From Collimonas antrihumi (GTDB taxonomy: Bacteria; Pseudomonadota; Gammaproteobacteria; Burkholderiales; Burkholderiaceae_D): a stretch of 64,000 bases of DNA. The stretch spans positions 1 to 64,000 of the forward strand of contig NZ_JAGQED010000024.1 of NCBI RefSeq assembly GCF_018304965.1, in the 5' to 3' direction. Of this stretch, positions 1-9,991 are shown piece after piece (within the stretch, counting starts at the first letter, position 1; every line of letters begins with the position of its first letter). The notes under the pieces were generated by a model. The model made no database searches and was not told the origin of the DNA. It was given only the letters and a program-made list of their open reading frames with translations. A program made the position numbers and the translations under genes.

Positions 1-1
1 C

Positions 2-97
2 TGGAAACCGATTCAAGCCGTCACGCTCAATCCAGAACGGGATTCAGTCGTCGCAGCTGAATTGGCCAACCTTTCTATAGATCGATTGGCTGCATAA
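2..97 (+). CDS. 3' end of an unidentified gene (partial)
   Basis: Frame 2 is open from the window edge to a TAA at 95-97 and reads 31 residues ending ...NLSIDRLAA. The other plus frames stop early and this one has ordinary core-gene composition, so it is probably the C-terminus of a gene whose body lies upstream of the window. Nothing in the fragment identifies a family. The rest of the gap to 157 holds nothing I recognise. Confidence 0.35.
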   Translation, partial: WKPIQAVTLNPERDSVVAAELANLSIDRLAA

Positions 98-157
98 GTC
101 AGGCGACAACTATCTTGACACGCGCCGATTCCTTCTGGCTTTGACTCTGACATTATC

Positions 158-904
158 TTAAAACTGCTCGTCCGCCCCCAGGTAACGCCATTGCCCCTCA
201 GGCAAATTCCCTAGTTTCACACCACCAATCCGCACCCGTTTCAACCCCAGCACCTTAAGCCCAACCATATCGCACATGCGGCGAATCTGGCGCTTTTTCC
301 CTTCGCGCAAAGTAAAGCTCAACTGATCCTCATTCTGCCATTTGACGATAGCCGGCTTGAGTTTCTTACCGTCCAGCGTCAGGCCATGATTAAGACGCCG
401 CAACTCAGCATCGGGCAGCTTGTCGCCCTTGGTATAGCGCACCCGCACCAGGTACTCCTTGTCGACGCTGGTTTCTTCGCCGATCAGATGCTTGGCGATG
501 CGGCCATCCTGGGTCAGCACCAGCAAACCGACTGAATCGATATCGAGCCGGCCGGCTGGCACCAGGCTGCGCAGCTGAGTGGGGTGGAACAAGGTCGGTG
601 AGCGGTCTTCACTCCAGTGATTGGCTTCCTTGACCAGCGCCACAGCCGGTTGATAACCGTCTTCAGCCTGGCCGCTGACGTAGCCGACCGGTTTGTTGAT
701 CAGAATGGTGACGCGTTTCGATTGCTCGGCCGCGGCTTGTCGTTCTACGCTGATGCGCTGGCTCGGCAGTACTTTACTGCCGAGTTCCGATACGACGATA
801 CCGTCAACCCGGACCCAGCCGCGAGCTATCCACTCGTCGGCCTCGCGGCGCGAGCATAGCCCGAGTTCTGACATGCGTTTGGAAAGGCGTAATGGTTCGG
901 TCAT
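158..904 (-). CDS. RluF-type 23S rRNA pseudouridine synthase (S4 domain)
   Basis: An rRNA pseudouridine synthase of the RsuA/RluB/RluE/RluF family, which isomerises specific uridines in ribosomal RNA. The N-terminus has an S4 RNA-binding domain (RLSKRMSELGLCSRREADEWI, about residues 5-55). It is followed by the catalytic domain with the signature GRLDIDSVGLLVLTQDG, whose first Asp is the expected catalytic nucleophile, and the C-terminal family motif EGKKRQIRRM. At 248 aa the size suits the RluF/RluB group, but I cannot assign the exact target uridine. An in-frame TTG at 913 would add three residues; ATG at 904 is preferred because it begins MTEPLRLSKRM. The gene is last in the leftward map-glnD group, 64 bp after glnD. 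Confidence 0.85.
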   Translation of the reverse strand: MTEPLRLSKRMSELGLCSRREADEWIARGWVRVDGIVVSELGSKVLPSQRISVERQAAAEQSKRVTILINKPVGYVSGQAEDGYQPAVALVKEANHWSEDRSPTLFHPTQLRSLVPAGRLDIDSVGLLVLTQDGRIAKHLIGEETSVDKEYLVRVRYTKGDKLPDAELRRLNHGLTLDGKKLKPAIVKWQNEDQLSFTLREGKKRQIRRMCDMVGLKVLGLKRVRIGGVKLGNLPEGQWRYLGADEQF

Positions 905-968
905 GGAGTGCAAAAAATAAGAAAAATATAAAAAACAAAACTACAGGGCAGACTAGATATGTATGTAG

Positions 969-3521
969 TTAGATATGTAATGCATCCAGCAAATCCGTTT
1001 CAAGCTGGATCTGCAAGCGCGCATGATTAAGCGCATTACCGTCGACCAGGAACACGTCTTCGACCCGCTCGCCGAGCGTCATGATCTTGGCGGTGTGCAA
1101 ATTGATCTTGTGCTTGGCGAGCACGCTGGCAACCGAAAACAGCAGTCCGGTGCGGTCGTTGGCAGTAATCGACAGCAGGTAATACTGGCCGCGCTCGTCC
1201 GGCCGCAGATCGACCGTCGGCGTCACCGGGAAGGTGCGCGACAGACGCGACAGGCGGCCCTTGGATGGCGCCGGCAGGGGAGCGTCGGCTTGCAGCAACA
1301 GGGTCAGTTCATGCTCGATCAGATTGATGATGTCGCGATAATGCTTGGCAAACAGCGGTGCGCTGATCAGGAAAGAATCGAGCGCGTAGCCATGCTTGGT
1401 AGTCTGGATCTTGGCGTCGAGGATGCTGAAATTCTTGCTGTCGAAATAGCTGCAGATACGGATGAACAGGTCGCTCCGGTCCCTGGTGTAGACCGCAACC
1501 TGCAAACCTTCGCCGATCGGCGCCAGGCGGCATTTGACGATCGGCACGGCGCTGTCGGTCTGGTTGTAGAAGGAACGGGTTTGCCAGGCGATGTCGGAGG
1601 CGTCGTGGCGCAAAAAATAAGCGACGTCGAGTTGCTGCCACAAATGTTCGTGGGCATCCTGCGGCAAACCGTACAGGCGCAGGGTTTTCAACGCTTCTTC
1701 CTGGCGATTTTTCAATTCGCGATCGGCCGACGGCGTTTCACCGCCAAGTACCCGCAACGTCATACGGTACAAGTCTTCCAGCAACTTGCCTTTCCAGGCG
1801 TTCCACACTTTCGGGCTGGTGCCGCGTATGTCGGCCACGGTAAGCAAATACAGCGCAGTCAGATGACGTTCGTCCTTGACGGTATTGGCAAAGTTGAGGA
1901 TTACTTCGGGGTCCGACAAATCCTGCTTTTGCGCCACTTGCGACATGGTCAGATGATGCTCGACCAGGAACACCACCAGCCCGGTATCCTCCGCCGACAA
2001 GCCATGGTGCTGGCAGAAATGCAGGGCGTCGGTCATGCCCAGTTTAGAGTGATCGCCGCCGCGGCCCTTGGCGATGTCGTGGAACAAGGCGGCTACATAC
2101 AGCAGCCAGGAACGCGGGAAATTGGCGATCAGCTGGCTGCAAAACGGGTATTCATGCGCATGTTCGCTCATCGTGAAGCGCCGCACGTTGCGCACTACCA
2201 TCATGATGTGCTGGTCCACCGTGTAGACATGAAACAGGTCGTGCTGCATCTGGCCGACGATGCGCCGGAAGTTAGGCAGGTAACGGCCCAGGATACTGGT
2301 GTCATTCATGCCGCGCAGTGCGTGGGTAATTCCTTGCGGCGCCTGGATGATCTGGATGAACAGCGAGCGGTTCACCGGATCGCGCCGAAAACTGTTGTCG
2401 ATCTTTACGCGCGCATGCCACAGGGCGCGCCGGGTGCGCGCGGTCATGTCTTTCAGTTCGCTATGCTGGGCCAGCAACAGGAACACTTCCAGCATTGCCG
2501 ACGGCGTGGTTTTAAACAGGTTGTCGTGGGCGATGTCGATCAGGCCATTAAGCTGGTTGAAACGGTCATTGATGCGTTGCGGCACCATCGGCTGCGGAAA
2601 CAACTGTACTTCAATGTTCTGCAGCAAGATGGTGTTGAGCTGGGTCACTGCCTTGGCGGCCCAGTAATAGCGCTGCATCAGGTATTCGCTGGCGCGGCGG
2701 GTTTCCGTGGTCTCGAAACCCAGCGATTCGGCGATCGGTGTCTGGACATCGAACACCAGGCGATCTTCGCGGCGATTGGTGTAGATGTGGAGGCGAATCC
2801 GGATATCCTTGAAAGCGCGCTCCTGGCGCGACAGCTGCCGTGCTTCGGCCGCGGTGATCAGGCCGCGCTTGGCCAGCTTGGGCCACGATTCGCCAAGGCC
2901 GGCAGCCTTCGCTACCCACAGGATGACTTGCAGGTCGCGCAAGCCGCCCGGGCTTTCCTTGCAGTTCGGTTCCAGGCTGTATGGCGTATCTTCATACTTG
3001 ACGTGACGCTGGCGCATTTCCAGGATTTTTTCCTGGAAAAAGGCGCAGGGATCCATGGCGGCGTTGCAGCGTTCCTGCAGTTGCGAGAACAGCGGCTGAT
3101 TGCCGCTCACCAGCCGGGCTTCCAGCAAGCTGGTCTGGACCGTGATGTCGATAGCGGATTCGCTCAGACATTCGTCCACGGTGCGGATACTATGGCCGAT
3201 TTCGAGGCCGATATCCCAGAACAGCTGTACCAGTTGTTCCAGTGTTGCGCGTAATTCGGCGTCAGGGCTGGCATCCAGCAGTATCAGGACGTCAACGTCA
3301 GAATGCGGGAACAATTCGCCGCGGCCATAACCGCCAACTGCTACCAGCGCCGCGCTGGGCGGCATTTCCAGCATTTTCCAGGCTTGTGTCAGGGCGATGT
3401 CGACGCTGCGCCGTAACGCCGTTAACAGCTCACCTGGTTTGCCGTCTGCCAGGAAGGTAGAGATGATGGTTTGCCGCTCGGTCTTAAGCTGATTTTTGAG
3501 AGTCGCGGCAAGGGTCGTCAT
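969..3521 (-). CDS. glnD: Bifunctional uridylyltransferase/uridylyl-removing enzyme GlnD
   Basis: GlnD senses glutamine and uridylylates or de-uridylylates the PII proteins, controlling glutamine synthetase and nitrogen regulation. At 850 aa it has the family length. The N-terminal nucleotidyltransferase motif [19 protein letters not shown] is at about residues 63-81, with the DxD metal ligands. A central HD domain shows [13 protein letters not shown] and [13 protein letters not shown] (roughly 430-500), the uridylyl-removing site. Two ACT domains fill the C-terminal part (about 670-850). The gene starts 12 bp after the map stop, so the two are probably cotranscribed, an arrangement common in proteobacteria. 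Confidence 0.97.
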   Translation of the reverse strand: MTTLAATLKNQLKTERQTIISTFLADGKPGELLTALRRSVDIALTQAWKMLEMPPSAALVAVGGYGRGELFPHSDVDVLILLDASPDAELRATLEQLVQLFWDIGLEIGHSIRTVDECLSESAIDITVQTSLLEARLVSGNQPLFSQLQERCNAAMDPCAFFQEKILEMRQRHVKYEDTPYSLEPNCKESPGGLRDLQVILWVAKAAGLGESWPKLAKRGLITAAEARQLSRQERAFKDIRIRLHIYTNRREDRLVFDVQTPIAESLGFETTETRRASEYLMQRYYWAAKAVTQLNTILLQNIEVQLFPQPMVPQRINDRFNQLNGLIDIAHDNLFKTTPSAMLEVFLLLAQHSELKDMTARTRRALWHARVKIDNSFRRDPVNRSLFIQIIQAPQGITHALRGMNDTSILGRYLPNFRRIVGQMQHDLFHVYTVDQHIMMVVRNVRRFTMSEHAHEYPFCSQLIANFPRSWLLYVAALFHDIAKGRGGDHSKLGMTDALHFCQHHGLSAEDTGLVVFLVEHHLTMSQVAQKQDLSDPEVILNFANTVKDERHLTALYLLTVADIRGTSPKVWNAWKGKLLEDLYRMTLRVLGGETPSADRELKNRQEEALKTLRLYGLPQDAHEHLWQQLDVAYFLRHDASDIAWQTRSFYNQTDSAVPIVKCRLAPIGEGLQVAVYTRDRSDLFIRICSYFDSKNFSILDAKIQTTKHGYALDSFLISAPLFAKHYRDIINLIEHELTLLLQADAPLPAPSKGRLSRLSRTFPVTPTVDLRPDERGQYYLLSITANDRTGLLFSVASVLAKHKINLHTAKIMTLGERVEDVFLVDGNALNHARLQIQLETDLLDALHI

Positions 3522-3533
3522 GTCTTCTTTGGC

Positions 3534-4352
3534 TTAGGCGGCGGTTGCTTGTTGGATAAAGGCAGGCGGTGGCGGCGTACCCGCGGATACGGTCAGTATT
3601 TCGTAGCCGGTTTCGGTGACCAGCACGGTGTGCTCCCATTGCGCCGACAGGCTGCGATCCTTGGTCTTGATGGTCCAGCCGTCGCCCATTTCGCGAATGT
3701 CGCGGCGGCCGGCGTTGATCATCGGCTCGACCGTGAAAATCATGCCGGCCTCAAGTCGTTCCAGCGTGCCGGGACGGCCATAGTGCAATACCTGCGGCTC
3801 TTCGTGGAATACCTTGCCGATGCCGTGGCCGCAGAATTCGCGAACCACGCTGTAGCCGGCTTTTTCAGCGTGCTGCTGGATCACATAGCCGATATCGCCC
3901 AGATGCGCGCCCGGTTTGATCTTGGCAATACCCAGCCACATGCACTCATAGGTGATGTCGCCCAGGCGCTTGGCCATGATCGATGGTTCGCCGACATAAA
4001 ACATGCGGCTGGTGTCGCCGTGATAGCCGTTCTTGATCACGGTGATGTCGAGATTCACGACGTCGCCGCTTTTCAGTACCTTGTCGCCAGGGATGCCGTG
4101 ACAGATGACGTCATTGACCGAAGTGCAGATGGCTTTCGGATAAGGCGTATAGCCAGGCGGACAATAATTTAGGGGAGCGGGGATGGTATTTTGCACATTT
4201 GTCATGTATTCGTGGCACAGGCGGTCCAGCTCGCCGGTGGTAACGCCGACTTTGACAAAGGGCGTGATGTAATCGAGCACTTCCGAAGCAAGCCTGCCGG
4301 CGACGCGCATGCCGGCGATATCTTCAGCAGTTTTTATGGAGATAGAGGTCAT
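3534..4352 (-). CDS. map: Type I methionine aminopeptidase
   Basis: Removes the initiator methionine from nascent proteins. The 272-aa product has the full pita-bread metalloprotease set: substrate His in ICHGIPGD, metal-binding Asp in NLDITV and in GDTSRM, metal-binding His in GHGIGKVFHEEP, and Glu in FTVEPMINAG and QWEHTVLVTE. No extra N-terminal zinc domain is present, so it is type Ia-like. It is transcribed away from rpsB, and map next to rpsB is a conserved bacterial neighbourhood. Start ATG at 4352 gives MTSISIKTAEDIAGMR, the usual N-terminus. Confidence 0.97.
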   Translation of the reverse strand: MTSISIKTAEDIAGMRVAGRLASEVLDYITPFVKVGVTTGELDRLCHEYMTNVQNTIPAPLNYCPPGYTPYPKAICTSVNDVICHGIPGDKVLKSGDVVNLDITVIKNGYHGDTSRMFYVGEPSIMAKRLGDITYECMWLGIAKIKPGAHLGDIGYVIQQHAEKAGYSVVREFCGHGIGKVFHEEPQVLHYGRPGTLERLEAGMIFTVEPMINAGRRDIREMGDGWTIKTKDRSLSAQWEHTVLVTETGYEILTVSAGTPPPPAFIQQATAA

Positions 4353-4489
4353 AAGATAGGGAAATCGAGAAAATTCGGTGAATTCTTTAGCAAAAGGCGC
4401 TGCAAAAGCGGCAAAAACGCCTGGATTCGGTCAGGAGACGATTATAAACGACGCCAACAAGATGCGCTTAAAGATATGCCTCGCGGCGC

Positions 4490-4519
4490 TTGAAGAAGTC
4501 CGGGGTTTTAGGGTACAAT
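4490..4519 (+). promoter_or_regulatory. Probable sigma70 promoter of rpsB, and map-rpsB intergenic region
   Basis: TTGAAG (4490-4495) and TACAAT (4514-4519) lie 18 bp apart in the 330-bp gap between map and rpsB. This would give an rpsB leader of about 155 nt. Long rpsB leaders are often sites of autoregulation by S2, but I could not recognise a specific leader fold here. The rest of the gap (4353-4489 and 4520-4682) holds no gene I can support. Confidence 0.55.
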
Positions 4520-4682
4520 CTTGGGTTAGCTCGAATTGTTGTTGGGCTATATCGTTGTTTGTGTTGTTAATTCTATGTTTTAAAAGCGCGAATCCGCTCG
4601 AAAAGGGTGCTGTTTTTTGCCAATGTGTAATACGGCAACTACGGTGACTGGGCGGGTTCCAGACCTAACCCTGGAGAAAATT

Positions 4683-5438
4683 ATGTCGTCAGTAACAATG
4701 CGTGAAATGCTGGAAGCCGGTGTCCATTTCGGTCACCAAACTCGTTTCTGGAACCCAAAGATGGCGCCGTTCATCTTCGGTCACCGCAACAAAATTCATA
4801 TCGTCAACCTGGAAAAGACCCTTGGCATGTACCAGGAGGCGATGAAGTACATTCGCCAATTGTCATCCAACCGTGGCAACATCCTGTTTGTCGGCACCAA
4901 GCGTCAAGCGCGCGAAATCGTTGCTGCCGAAGCAGCACGTTCGGGTTCGCCTTTCGTTGACCAACGCTGGTTGGGCGGCATGCTGACCAACTTCAAGACC
5001 ATCAAGACATCGATCAAGCGCCTGAAAGAAATGGAAGCTTCGATTGAAGACGGTTCGGTTGAGAAGCTGAGCAAAAAAGAAGGCCTGATGTTCCAGCGTG
5101 AGCTGATCAAGCTGCAAAAAGCTATCGGCGGCATCAAGGACATGGGCGGCATTCCTGACGCAATTTTCGTGATCGACGTCGGCTACCACAAGGGCGCAAT
5201 CACTGAAGCCGCCAAGCTGGGCATCCCGGTTATCGGCGTGGTCGATACCAACCACTCACCAGACGGCGTGACTTACGTTATCCCTGGTAACGACGACTCG
5301 TCCAAGGCAATCGCCTTGTACGCTCGCGGCGTTGCCGATGCGATCCTGGAAGGTCGTGCCAATGCAGTGAACGACGTGGTCGAAGCTATCAAAGGCGCGG
5401 CAGGCGACGAATTCGTTGAAGTTAACGATCAGGCTTAA
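4683..5438 (+). CDS. rpsB: 30S ribosomal protein S2
   Basis: Ribosomal protein S2 of the small subunit, 251 aa. The N-terminal [20 protein letters not shown] and the internal FVGTKRQA and [10 protein letters not shown] segments are S2 hallmarks. I use ATG 4683 rather than the upstream in-frame codons because GGAGA sits about 7 bases before it and the protein then starts at the family N-terminus. It is followed by tsf, as in most bacteria, but across an unusually decorated 341-bp gap. Confidence 0.98.
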   Translation: MSSVTMREMLEAGVHFGHQTRFWNPKMAPFIFGHRNKIHIVNLEKTLGMYQEAMKYIRQLSSNRGNILFVGTKRQAREIVAAEAARSGSPFVDQRWLGGMLTNFKTIKTSIKRLKEMEASIEDGSVEKLSKKEGLMFQRELIKLQKAIGGIKDMGGIPDAIFVIDVGYHKGAITEAAKLGIPVIGVVDTNHSPDGVTYVIPGNDDSSKAIALYARGVADAILEGRANAVNDVVEAIKGAAGDEFVEVNDQA

Positions 5439-5458
5439 ACCCTGAATCTGAGGTCTTG

Positions 5459-5600
5459 GAACCTGTTTAGGATCTGTAGCGAGCGGGCGTCAGTTGGTGA
5501 TAAACGGCGCGGAGAAACCGGAATGTACATCAGTACATGAGGATTTCGAGCACCGTTTAGCGCCAAATCACGTCCGCGCAGTAAGATCATGAACAGGTTC
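5459..5600 (+). repeat. Long imperfect palindromic element in the rpsB-tsf gap (copy 1)
   Basis: About 142 bp whose two halves are imperfect reverse complements: the ends GAACCTGTT...GATC (5459-5474) and GATCATGAACAGGTTC (5585-5600) pair, and pairing continues inward. The centre is a hairpin, ATGTACatcaGTACAT (5523-5538), bracketed by AAACCGGA (5515-5522) and GAGGATTT (5539-5546). The same two brackets around a different hairpin occur in the element at 34,943-35,102, so these are two members of one dispersed family. It has no coding capacity. It may be a non-autonomous mobile element or a structured 3' UTR. Confidence 0.75.
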
Positions 5601-5614
5601 TTATACTTCAGAAT

Positions 5615-5641
5615 AAAAAGGGGGCGTTGCCCCTTTTTTTG
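5615..5641 (+). terminator. Rho-independent terminator or attenuator between rpsB and tsf
   Basis: A GC-rich stem (AAAGGGGGC / GCCCCTTTT, loop about 3 nt) is followed directly by a run of T. It could end rpsB transcripts or reduce read-through into tsf. Positions 5642-5779 then hold the tsf leader, with AGGAGA just before its start codon. Confidence 0.75.
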
Positions 5642-5779
5642 TATCAGCATTACAGCATTACTTGCTTATTTTTTACCCGAATATATTTTGAATGATGGTG
5701 CTGGAAAACTGATGATTGGGCGCACTGTACAGCGGTGACCAGGTCGGCAGAACAGCATCAACTGAGCTAGGAGAATAGT

Positions 5780-6661
5780 ATGGCGGCAATTACAGCAGCA
5801 CTGGTAGGCGAACTGCGCGCAAAGACTGATGCGCCTATGATGGAATGCAAAAAAGCGCTGACCGAAGCTGGCGGCGACATGGACAAAGCAGAAGAAATTC
5901 TGCGCGTAAAACTGGGTGGCAAGGCTTCCAAGGCTGCTTCCCGTGTTACAGCTGAAGGCGTAGTTGCAGCTTATATCGCCGGCGGCGTTGGCGCCCTGGT
6001 CGAAGTTAACTGCGAAACCGATTTCGTTACCAAGAACGACGATTTCCTGGGCCTGGCAAATGCTTGCGCCAAGCTGGTCGCAGAAAACAACCCTGCAGAC
6101 GTAGCTGCCTTGTCGGCTCTGCCACTCGACGGCAGCACCGTTGAAGCAACCCGTGCTGCCTTGATCGGCCGTATCGGCGAAAACATGTCGATTCGTCGTT
6201 TCACACGTTTTGACACTACTGCCAAGCTGGTTTCCTACCTGCACGGCACACGTATCGGCGTGATGGTTGAGTTCGACGGCGCTGACGAACAAGTCGGTAA
6301 AGACGTAGCCATGCACATCGCTGCGATGAAGCCGGTTTCGTTGTCGTCGGATCAAGTACCTGCCGATCTGATCGAAAAAGAGCGTTCGGTAGCAACCTTG
6401 AAGGCAGCTGAATCCGGCAAGCCGGCAGACATCGCAGCCAAGATGATTGAAGGTTCGGTACAGAAATTCCTGAAGGAAGTTTCCCTGCTGAACCAGACTT
6501 TCGTCAAGAACGACAAGCAAACTGTTGAGCAAATGCTGAAGGCAACTAACACCAGCGTTAAATCGTTCACCATGTTTGTAGTCGGTGAAGGCATCGAGAA
6601 GAAACAAGATGACTTCGCTGCAGAAGTTGCAGCGACGGTTGCTGCGGCCAAGCAGGCGTAA
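5780..6661 (+). CDS. tsf: Translation elongation factor Ts
   Basis: EF-Ts exchanges GDP for GTP on EF-Tu. At 293 aa it has the normal length. The N-terminal UBA-like domain carries [16 protein letters not shown], and the core domain has [14 protein letters not shown], the EF-Tu contact motif containing TDFV. A good Shine-Dalgarno (TAGGAGA) precedes ATG 5780. The gene ends 8 bp before a strong terminator. Confidence 0.98.
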   Translation: MAAITAALVGELRAKTDAPMMECKKALTEAGGDMDKAEEILRVKLGGKASKAASRVTAEGVVAAYIAGGVGALVEVNCETDFVTKNDDFLGLANACAKLVAENNPADVAALSALPLDGSTVEATRAALIGRIGENMSIRRFTRFDTTAKLVSYLHGTRIGVMVEFDGADEQVGKDVAMHIAAMKPVSLSSDQVPADLIEKERSVATLKAAESGKPADIAAKMIEGSVQKFLKEVSLLNQTFVKNDKQTVEQMLKATNTSVKSFTMFVVGEGIEKKQDDFAAEVAATVAAAKQA

Positions 6662-6669
6662 GCAAGAAT

Positions 6670-6693
6670 ACGGGCCGAAAGGCCCGTTTTTTT
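6670..6693 (+). terminator. Rho-independent terminator after tsf
   Basis: A perfect ACGGGCC / GGCCCGT stem with a GAAA tetraloop is followed by seven T. It closes the rpsB-tsf unit. The remaining gap to pyrH (6694-6909) has no gene I can support. Confidence 0.9.
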
Positions 6694-6909
6694 GGTTCTG
6701 AGGAATTTTCTTCCCAGGCCAAAGACTAAGGAATGCCCTGAATCTCCGCTCCATATCCGGCGCGGGGGAAGTCGCAGGAATCGGCGCCGATTATTCTAAA
6801 TCGCGCTGATAGTGGATTTTGCTGCGGTTTGGCCTGACAATGGCGCTGCAGTCCAGGCATTGACCAATACAAATGTGAATCAATCGGAAAGCCACAAGGG
6901 GCCCAGACC

Positions 6910-7626
6910 ATGACAAAACCAGCTTATAAGCGTGTTCTCCTGAAACTCTCCGGTGAGGCCCTGATGGGCGATGACGCCTATGGCATCAATCGGGCGACGA
7001 TCGACCGTATGGTTGCCGACGTCGCCGAAGTGGCCGAGTTGGGCGTTGAACTGGCGATCGTGATCGGCGGCGGTAATATTTTCCGCGGCGTAGCGCCGGG
7101 CGCCCAAGGCATGGATCGCGCCACCGCCGACTATATGGGAATGCTGGCAACCGTGATGAATTCGCTGGCATTGGCAGACGCCATGCGGCAAAAAGGCCTC
7201 ACGGCCCGTGTCATGTCGGCGATCAGCATCGAACAGGTAGTCGAGCCTTATGTGCGGCCTAAAGCCCTGCAATATCTGGAAGAAGATAAAATTGTCATCT
7301 TTGCAGCGGGTACCGGCAATCCGTTTTTTACAACCGATACTGCAGCGGCATTGCGCGGTTCGGAAATCGGCGCGGAAATCGTCTTGAAGGCGACCAAGGT
7401 TGATGGCGTGTATAGCGCAGATCCAAACAAGGATCCAACGGCAACCCGCTATTCGCACATCACTTTCGATGAGGCGATCACCAAGCATCTGCAAGTCATG
7501 GATGCCACCGCATTTGCCCTGTGCCGCGACCAGAAACTGCCGATCAAGGTATTCTCCATCGTCAAGCCGGGCGCGCTGAAGCGGGTCATCATGGGTGAAG
7601 ATGAAGGTACTTTGGTGCACGTTTAA
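6910..7626 (+). CDS. pyrH: UMP kinase
   Basis: Phosphorylates UMP to UDP in pyrimidine nucleotide synthesis. This is the bacterial hexameric amino-acid-kinase-fold enzyme, unrelated to eukaryotic UMP/CMP kinase. The 238-aa product shows the N-terminal [13 protein letters not shown], the glycine-rich [12 protein letters not shown], and the uridine-site region with [16 protein letters not shown]. The family length and its place between tsf and frr agree. Confidence 0.98.
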   Translation: MTKPAYKRVLLKLSGEALMGDDAYGINRATIDRMVADVAEVAELGVELAIVIGGGNIFRGVAPGAQGMDRATADYMGMLATVMNSLALADAMRQKGLTARVMSAISIEQVVEPYVRPKALQYLEEDKIVIFAAGTGNPFFTTDTAAALRGSEIGAEIVLKATKVDGVYSADPNKDPTATRYSHITFDEAITKHLQVMDATAFALCRDQKLPIKVFSIVKPGALKRVIMGEDEGTLVHV

Positions 7627-7649
7627 ATTATTTGTGTAATTTATAATGT

Positions 7650-7688
7650 TTACGTAAATAAGTTACGTAAATGAGTTACGCAAATAAG
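7650..7688 (+). repeat. Three tandem 13-bp repeats upstream of frr
   Basis: Three adjacent 13-bp units (TTACGTAAATAAG, TTACGTAAATGAG, TTACGCAAATAAG) with no spacing, in a markedly AT-rich pyrH-frr gap. Each begins with a palindromic TTACGTAA-like core (third copy degenerate). They may bind a regulator or may simply be slippage products. Confidence 0.8.
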
Positions 7689-7703
7689 TACGAAGTAATT
7701 AAT

Positions 7704-7742
7704 TTTTAAAGTTTGTTTTAAAGTTTCGTTTTAAAGTTTTCG
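7704..7742 (+). repeat. Second short tandem array upstream of frr
   Basis: Three copies of TTTTAAAGTTT followed by G, CG and TCG, with unit lengths 12, 13 and 14 bp, immediately before the frr Shine-Dalgarno (AGGAGAG). Together with the 13-bp array just upstream it makes the whole pyrH-frr gap repetitive and AT-rich in a GC-rich region. Confidence 0.75.
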
Positions 7743-7756
7743 ATTAGGAGAGCAGC

Positions 7757-8317
7757 ATGAGTATTGCTGATGTTAAAAAGAATACCGAATCAAGAATGCA
7801 AAAGTCGCTTGAGACTTTGCGCGCCGATCTGGCAAAAGTACGTACCGGCCGTGCCCACACCGGGATTCTCGACCACATCACCGTGGAGTACTACGGCAGC
7901 CCGACCAACCTGAGCCAGGTTGCCAATGTGACGCTGATCGATGCGCGTACTATCGGCGTGCAGCCATTTGAAAAGAAAATGATCGCAGTGGTCGAGAAGG
8001 CCATCCGTGAATCCGATCTGGGCCTTAACCCATCGACCCAAGGCGAGATGATCCGGGTACCGACACCGCCGCTGACAGAAGAGCGTCGCAAGGAAATGGT
8101 GAAATTGGTCAAAGGCGAAGCGGAAGATGCAAAAATTGCAATTCGCAATATCCGGCGCGATGCCAATGAAGGCTTGAAGAAACTGGTCAAGGACAAGGAA
8201 TGTTCAGAAGACGACGAGCGTCGTGCACAGGACGAAATCCAGAAACTGACTGACAAGGCCGTGGCGGAAATTGACAAGCAAGTGATCGATAAAGAAAAAG
8301 AGATCCTGACGGTGTAG
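7757..8317 (+). CDS. frr: Ribosome recycling factor
   Basis: RRF splits post-termination ribosomes with EF-G. The product is 186 aa, the standard length, with the family segments [20 protein letters not shown] near the N-terminus and [15 protein letters not shown] around residues 128-145. A clear Shine-Dalgarno, AGGAGAG, precedes ATG 7757. uppS begins 55 bp downstream. Confidence 0.98.
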   Translation: MSIADVKKNTESRMQKSLETLRADLAKVRTGRAHTGILDHITVEYYGSPTNLSQVANVTLIDARTIGVQPFEKKMIAVVEKAIRESDLGLNPSTQGEMIRVPTPPLTEERRKEMVKLVKGEAEDAKIAIRNIRRDANEGLKKLVKDKECSEDDERRAQDEIQKLTDKAVAEIDKQVIDKEKEILTV

Positions 8318-8372
8318 TCGGAGCTGCGCTGCCGCTCTCCACGTCGTTCTCTATTTTTTTACTTCATTATTT

Positions 8373-9161
8373 ATGGCCCACACAAGTTCAACGCAAGCGC
8401 TGCCAGCCAGCCCGACGGTGCCACGGCACGTTGCCATTATCATGGACGGCAACGGCCGTTGGGCGACCAGTCGCTTTTTGCCGCGTGTTGCCGGTCACGG
8501 CAAGGGCGTCGAGGCAGTGCGCGCGGTGGTCGAAGCTTGTGCCGTGCGCGGTGTCGAATACCTGACGCTGTTCGCTTTCAGTTCTGAAAACTGGCGCCGG
8601 CCCGCCGACGAAGTATCGTTGCTGATGCGTTTGTTCATGGTGGCGCTGGAGCGCGAAGTCGGCAAGATGCACGCCAATAGCATTCGCCTGAAAGTCGTCG
8701 GCGATTTAAGCCGTTTCGATACCAAGCTGCAGGCAATGATCGACAACGCCGAACGTAAAACCGCCGGCAACACCGCAATGACAGTCACAGTCTGCGCCAA
8801 CTACGGTGGCCGTTGGGATGTGATGCAGGCGGTGCAAAAAATGCTGGCCGCCCGTCGTGCAGCAGGTGCAGCAGGGACTGCCGCCGCCGAACAAGATCCC
8901 GATGTGTTTTCCGAAGACGAACTGGCGCAGCACCTGGCCATGGCCTATGCACCTGAGCCGGATCTGTTTATCCGTACCGGCGGCGAGCAGCGTATTTCCA
9001 ATTTCCTGCTGTGGCAGCTGGCGTATAGCGAGCTGTATTTCACCGATACCTATTGGCCGGATTTCGGCGCTGAAGAGCTGGACAAGGCAATAGCCTCTTA
9101 TCAGCAACGGGAGCGCCGCTTCGGGCGCACCAGCGCGCAATTGCTGGAACAGGCTTCCTGA
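8373..9161 (+). CDS. uppS: Undecaprenyl diphosphate synthase
   Basis: cis-prenyltransferase that makes the C55 carrier lipid for peptidoglycan and O-antigen synthesis. Motif [13 protein letters not shown] carries the catalytic Asp; [11 protein letters not shown] and [19 protein letters not shown] follow in family order, ending near YWPDF. Length 262 aa. Its TGA stop overlaps the ATG of cdsA by one base, indicating coupled translation. Confidence 0.97.
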   Translation: MAHTSSTQALPASPTVPRHVAIIMDGNGRWATSRFLPRVAGHGKGVEAVRAVVEACAVRGVEYLTLFAFSSENWRRPADEVSLLMRLFMVALEREVGKMHANSIRLKVVGDLSRFDTKLQAMIDNAERKTAGNTAMTVTVCANYGGRWDVMQAVQKMLAARRAAGAAGTAAAEQDPDVFSEDELAQHLAMAYAPEPDLFIRTGGEQRISNFLLWQLAYSELYFTDTYWPDFGAEELDKAIASYQQRERRFGRTSAQLLEQAS

Positions 9162-9985
9162 TGCTGAGGACGCGTGTCATCACGGCCTTACTCTTGTTGG
9201 CAGTCTTGCTGCCGATTTTATACTTCAATTATTTTCCGGCATTCGCCGTCGTCTCGACGCTCTTTTTTGCTGCGGCGATCTGGGAAAGCGCCAGGATCTT
9301 CGGCGCTTCCGGCAAAGCGGCTCTCGCCTGGGGACTAGCTGGCCTGGCCTTGTTCACGGCTATCATGGCCTTCGGCAGCGGCCCCGATATTCGTTTATTG
9401 TTTGTACTGTGCGTGGCCATCTGGTGCTTGCGCTTTGTGCCGTCGTTAGGCCTGGGCTTGCCGCCCCTGGCGAGCGTGGGCAACCGGCTGGTCGCCGGCA
9501 GTTACGCCATCGCGATTTTTGGCTGTTTCCTGGCGATTGTGGTGCTGTTTCATCATTCGCCCATGTATTTGTTGTCAGTCCTGGTGATTGTCTGGGTGGC
9601 TGATATCGGCGCCTATTTCTCCGGCAAAGCCTTCGGCCGCCATAAGCTCGCGCCTTCGATTTCCCCAGGCAAGTCCTGGGAAGGGGCGCTTGGCGGCTGG
9701 ATTCTGGTATTGCTCATGGCGTTCGGCTTCAGCCTGGCGCCGGCGCTGGCAGAGACTTTCCCGATGCGTTTGCTGGCAACCTGGGGCTGGGCCGGATTAC
9801 TGGCAGCGATGACCGTATTGGTGGCTGCCAGCGTGGCCGGCGATTTGTTCGAATCCCTGCTGAAGCGGCGGGCCGGCATCAAGGACAGCAGCAATCTGTT
9901 GCCTGGCCACGGCGGCGTGCTGGATCGCGTCGATGCATTGATCCCGGTGCTACCCTTGGCCGCGTTATTGAGTTTTTGGTTTTAG
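9161..9985 (+). CDS. cdsA: Phosphatidate cytidylyltransferase
   Basis: Makes CDP-diacylglycerol from phosphatidic acid and CTP, the branch point of phospholipid synthesis. The 274-aa protein is a polytopic membrane protein rich in Leu/Ala segments. The C-terminal CDS signature is intact: SISPGKSWEG, then RRAGIKDSSNLLPGHGGVLD with the metal-binding Asp residues. It sits between uppS and dxr as in many proteobacteria. Confidence 0.96.
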   Translation: MLRTRVITALLLLAVLLPILYFNYFPAFAVVSTLFFAAAIWESARIFGASGKAALAWGLAGLALFTAIMAFGSGPDIRLLFVLCVAIWCLRFVPSLGLGLPPLASVGNRLVAGSYAIAIFGCFLAIVVLFHHSPMYLLSVLVIVWVADIGAYFSGKAFGRHKLAPSISPGKSWEGALGGWILVLLMAFGFSLAPALAETFPMRLLATWGWAGLLAAMTVLVAASVAGDLFESLLKRRAGIKDSSNLLPGHGGVLDRVDALIPVLPLAALLSFWF

Positions 9986-9991
9986 GTCAGT

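Noticed and set aside
1023-3254. 743-aa open frame on the plus strand opposite glnD
   Set aside because: It is the antisense shadow of a well-supported glnD, is rich in His/Gln/Arg without domain motifs, and has no credible ribosome site.
5666-6754. 362-aa minus-strand open frame over tsf
   Set aside because: Lies opposite tsf; Cys/Phe-rich with no recognisable motif.
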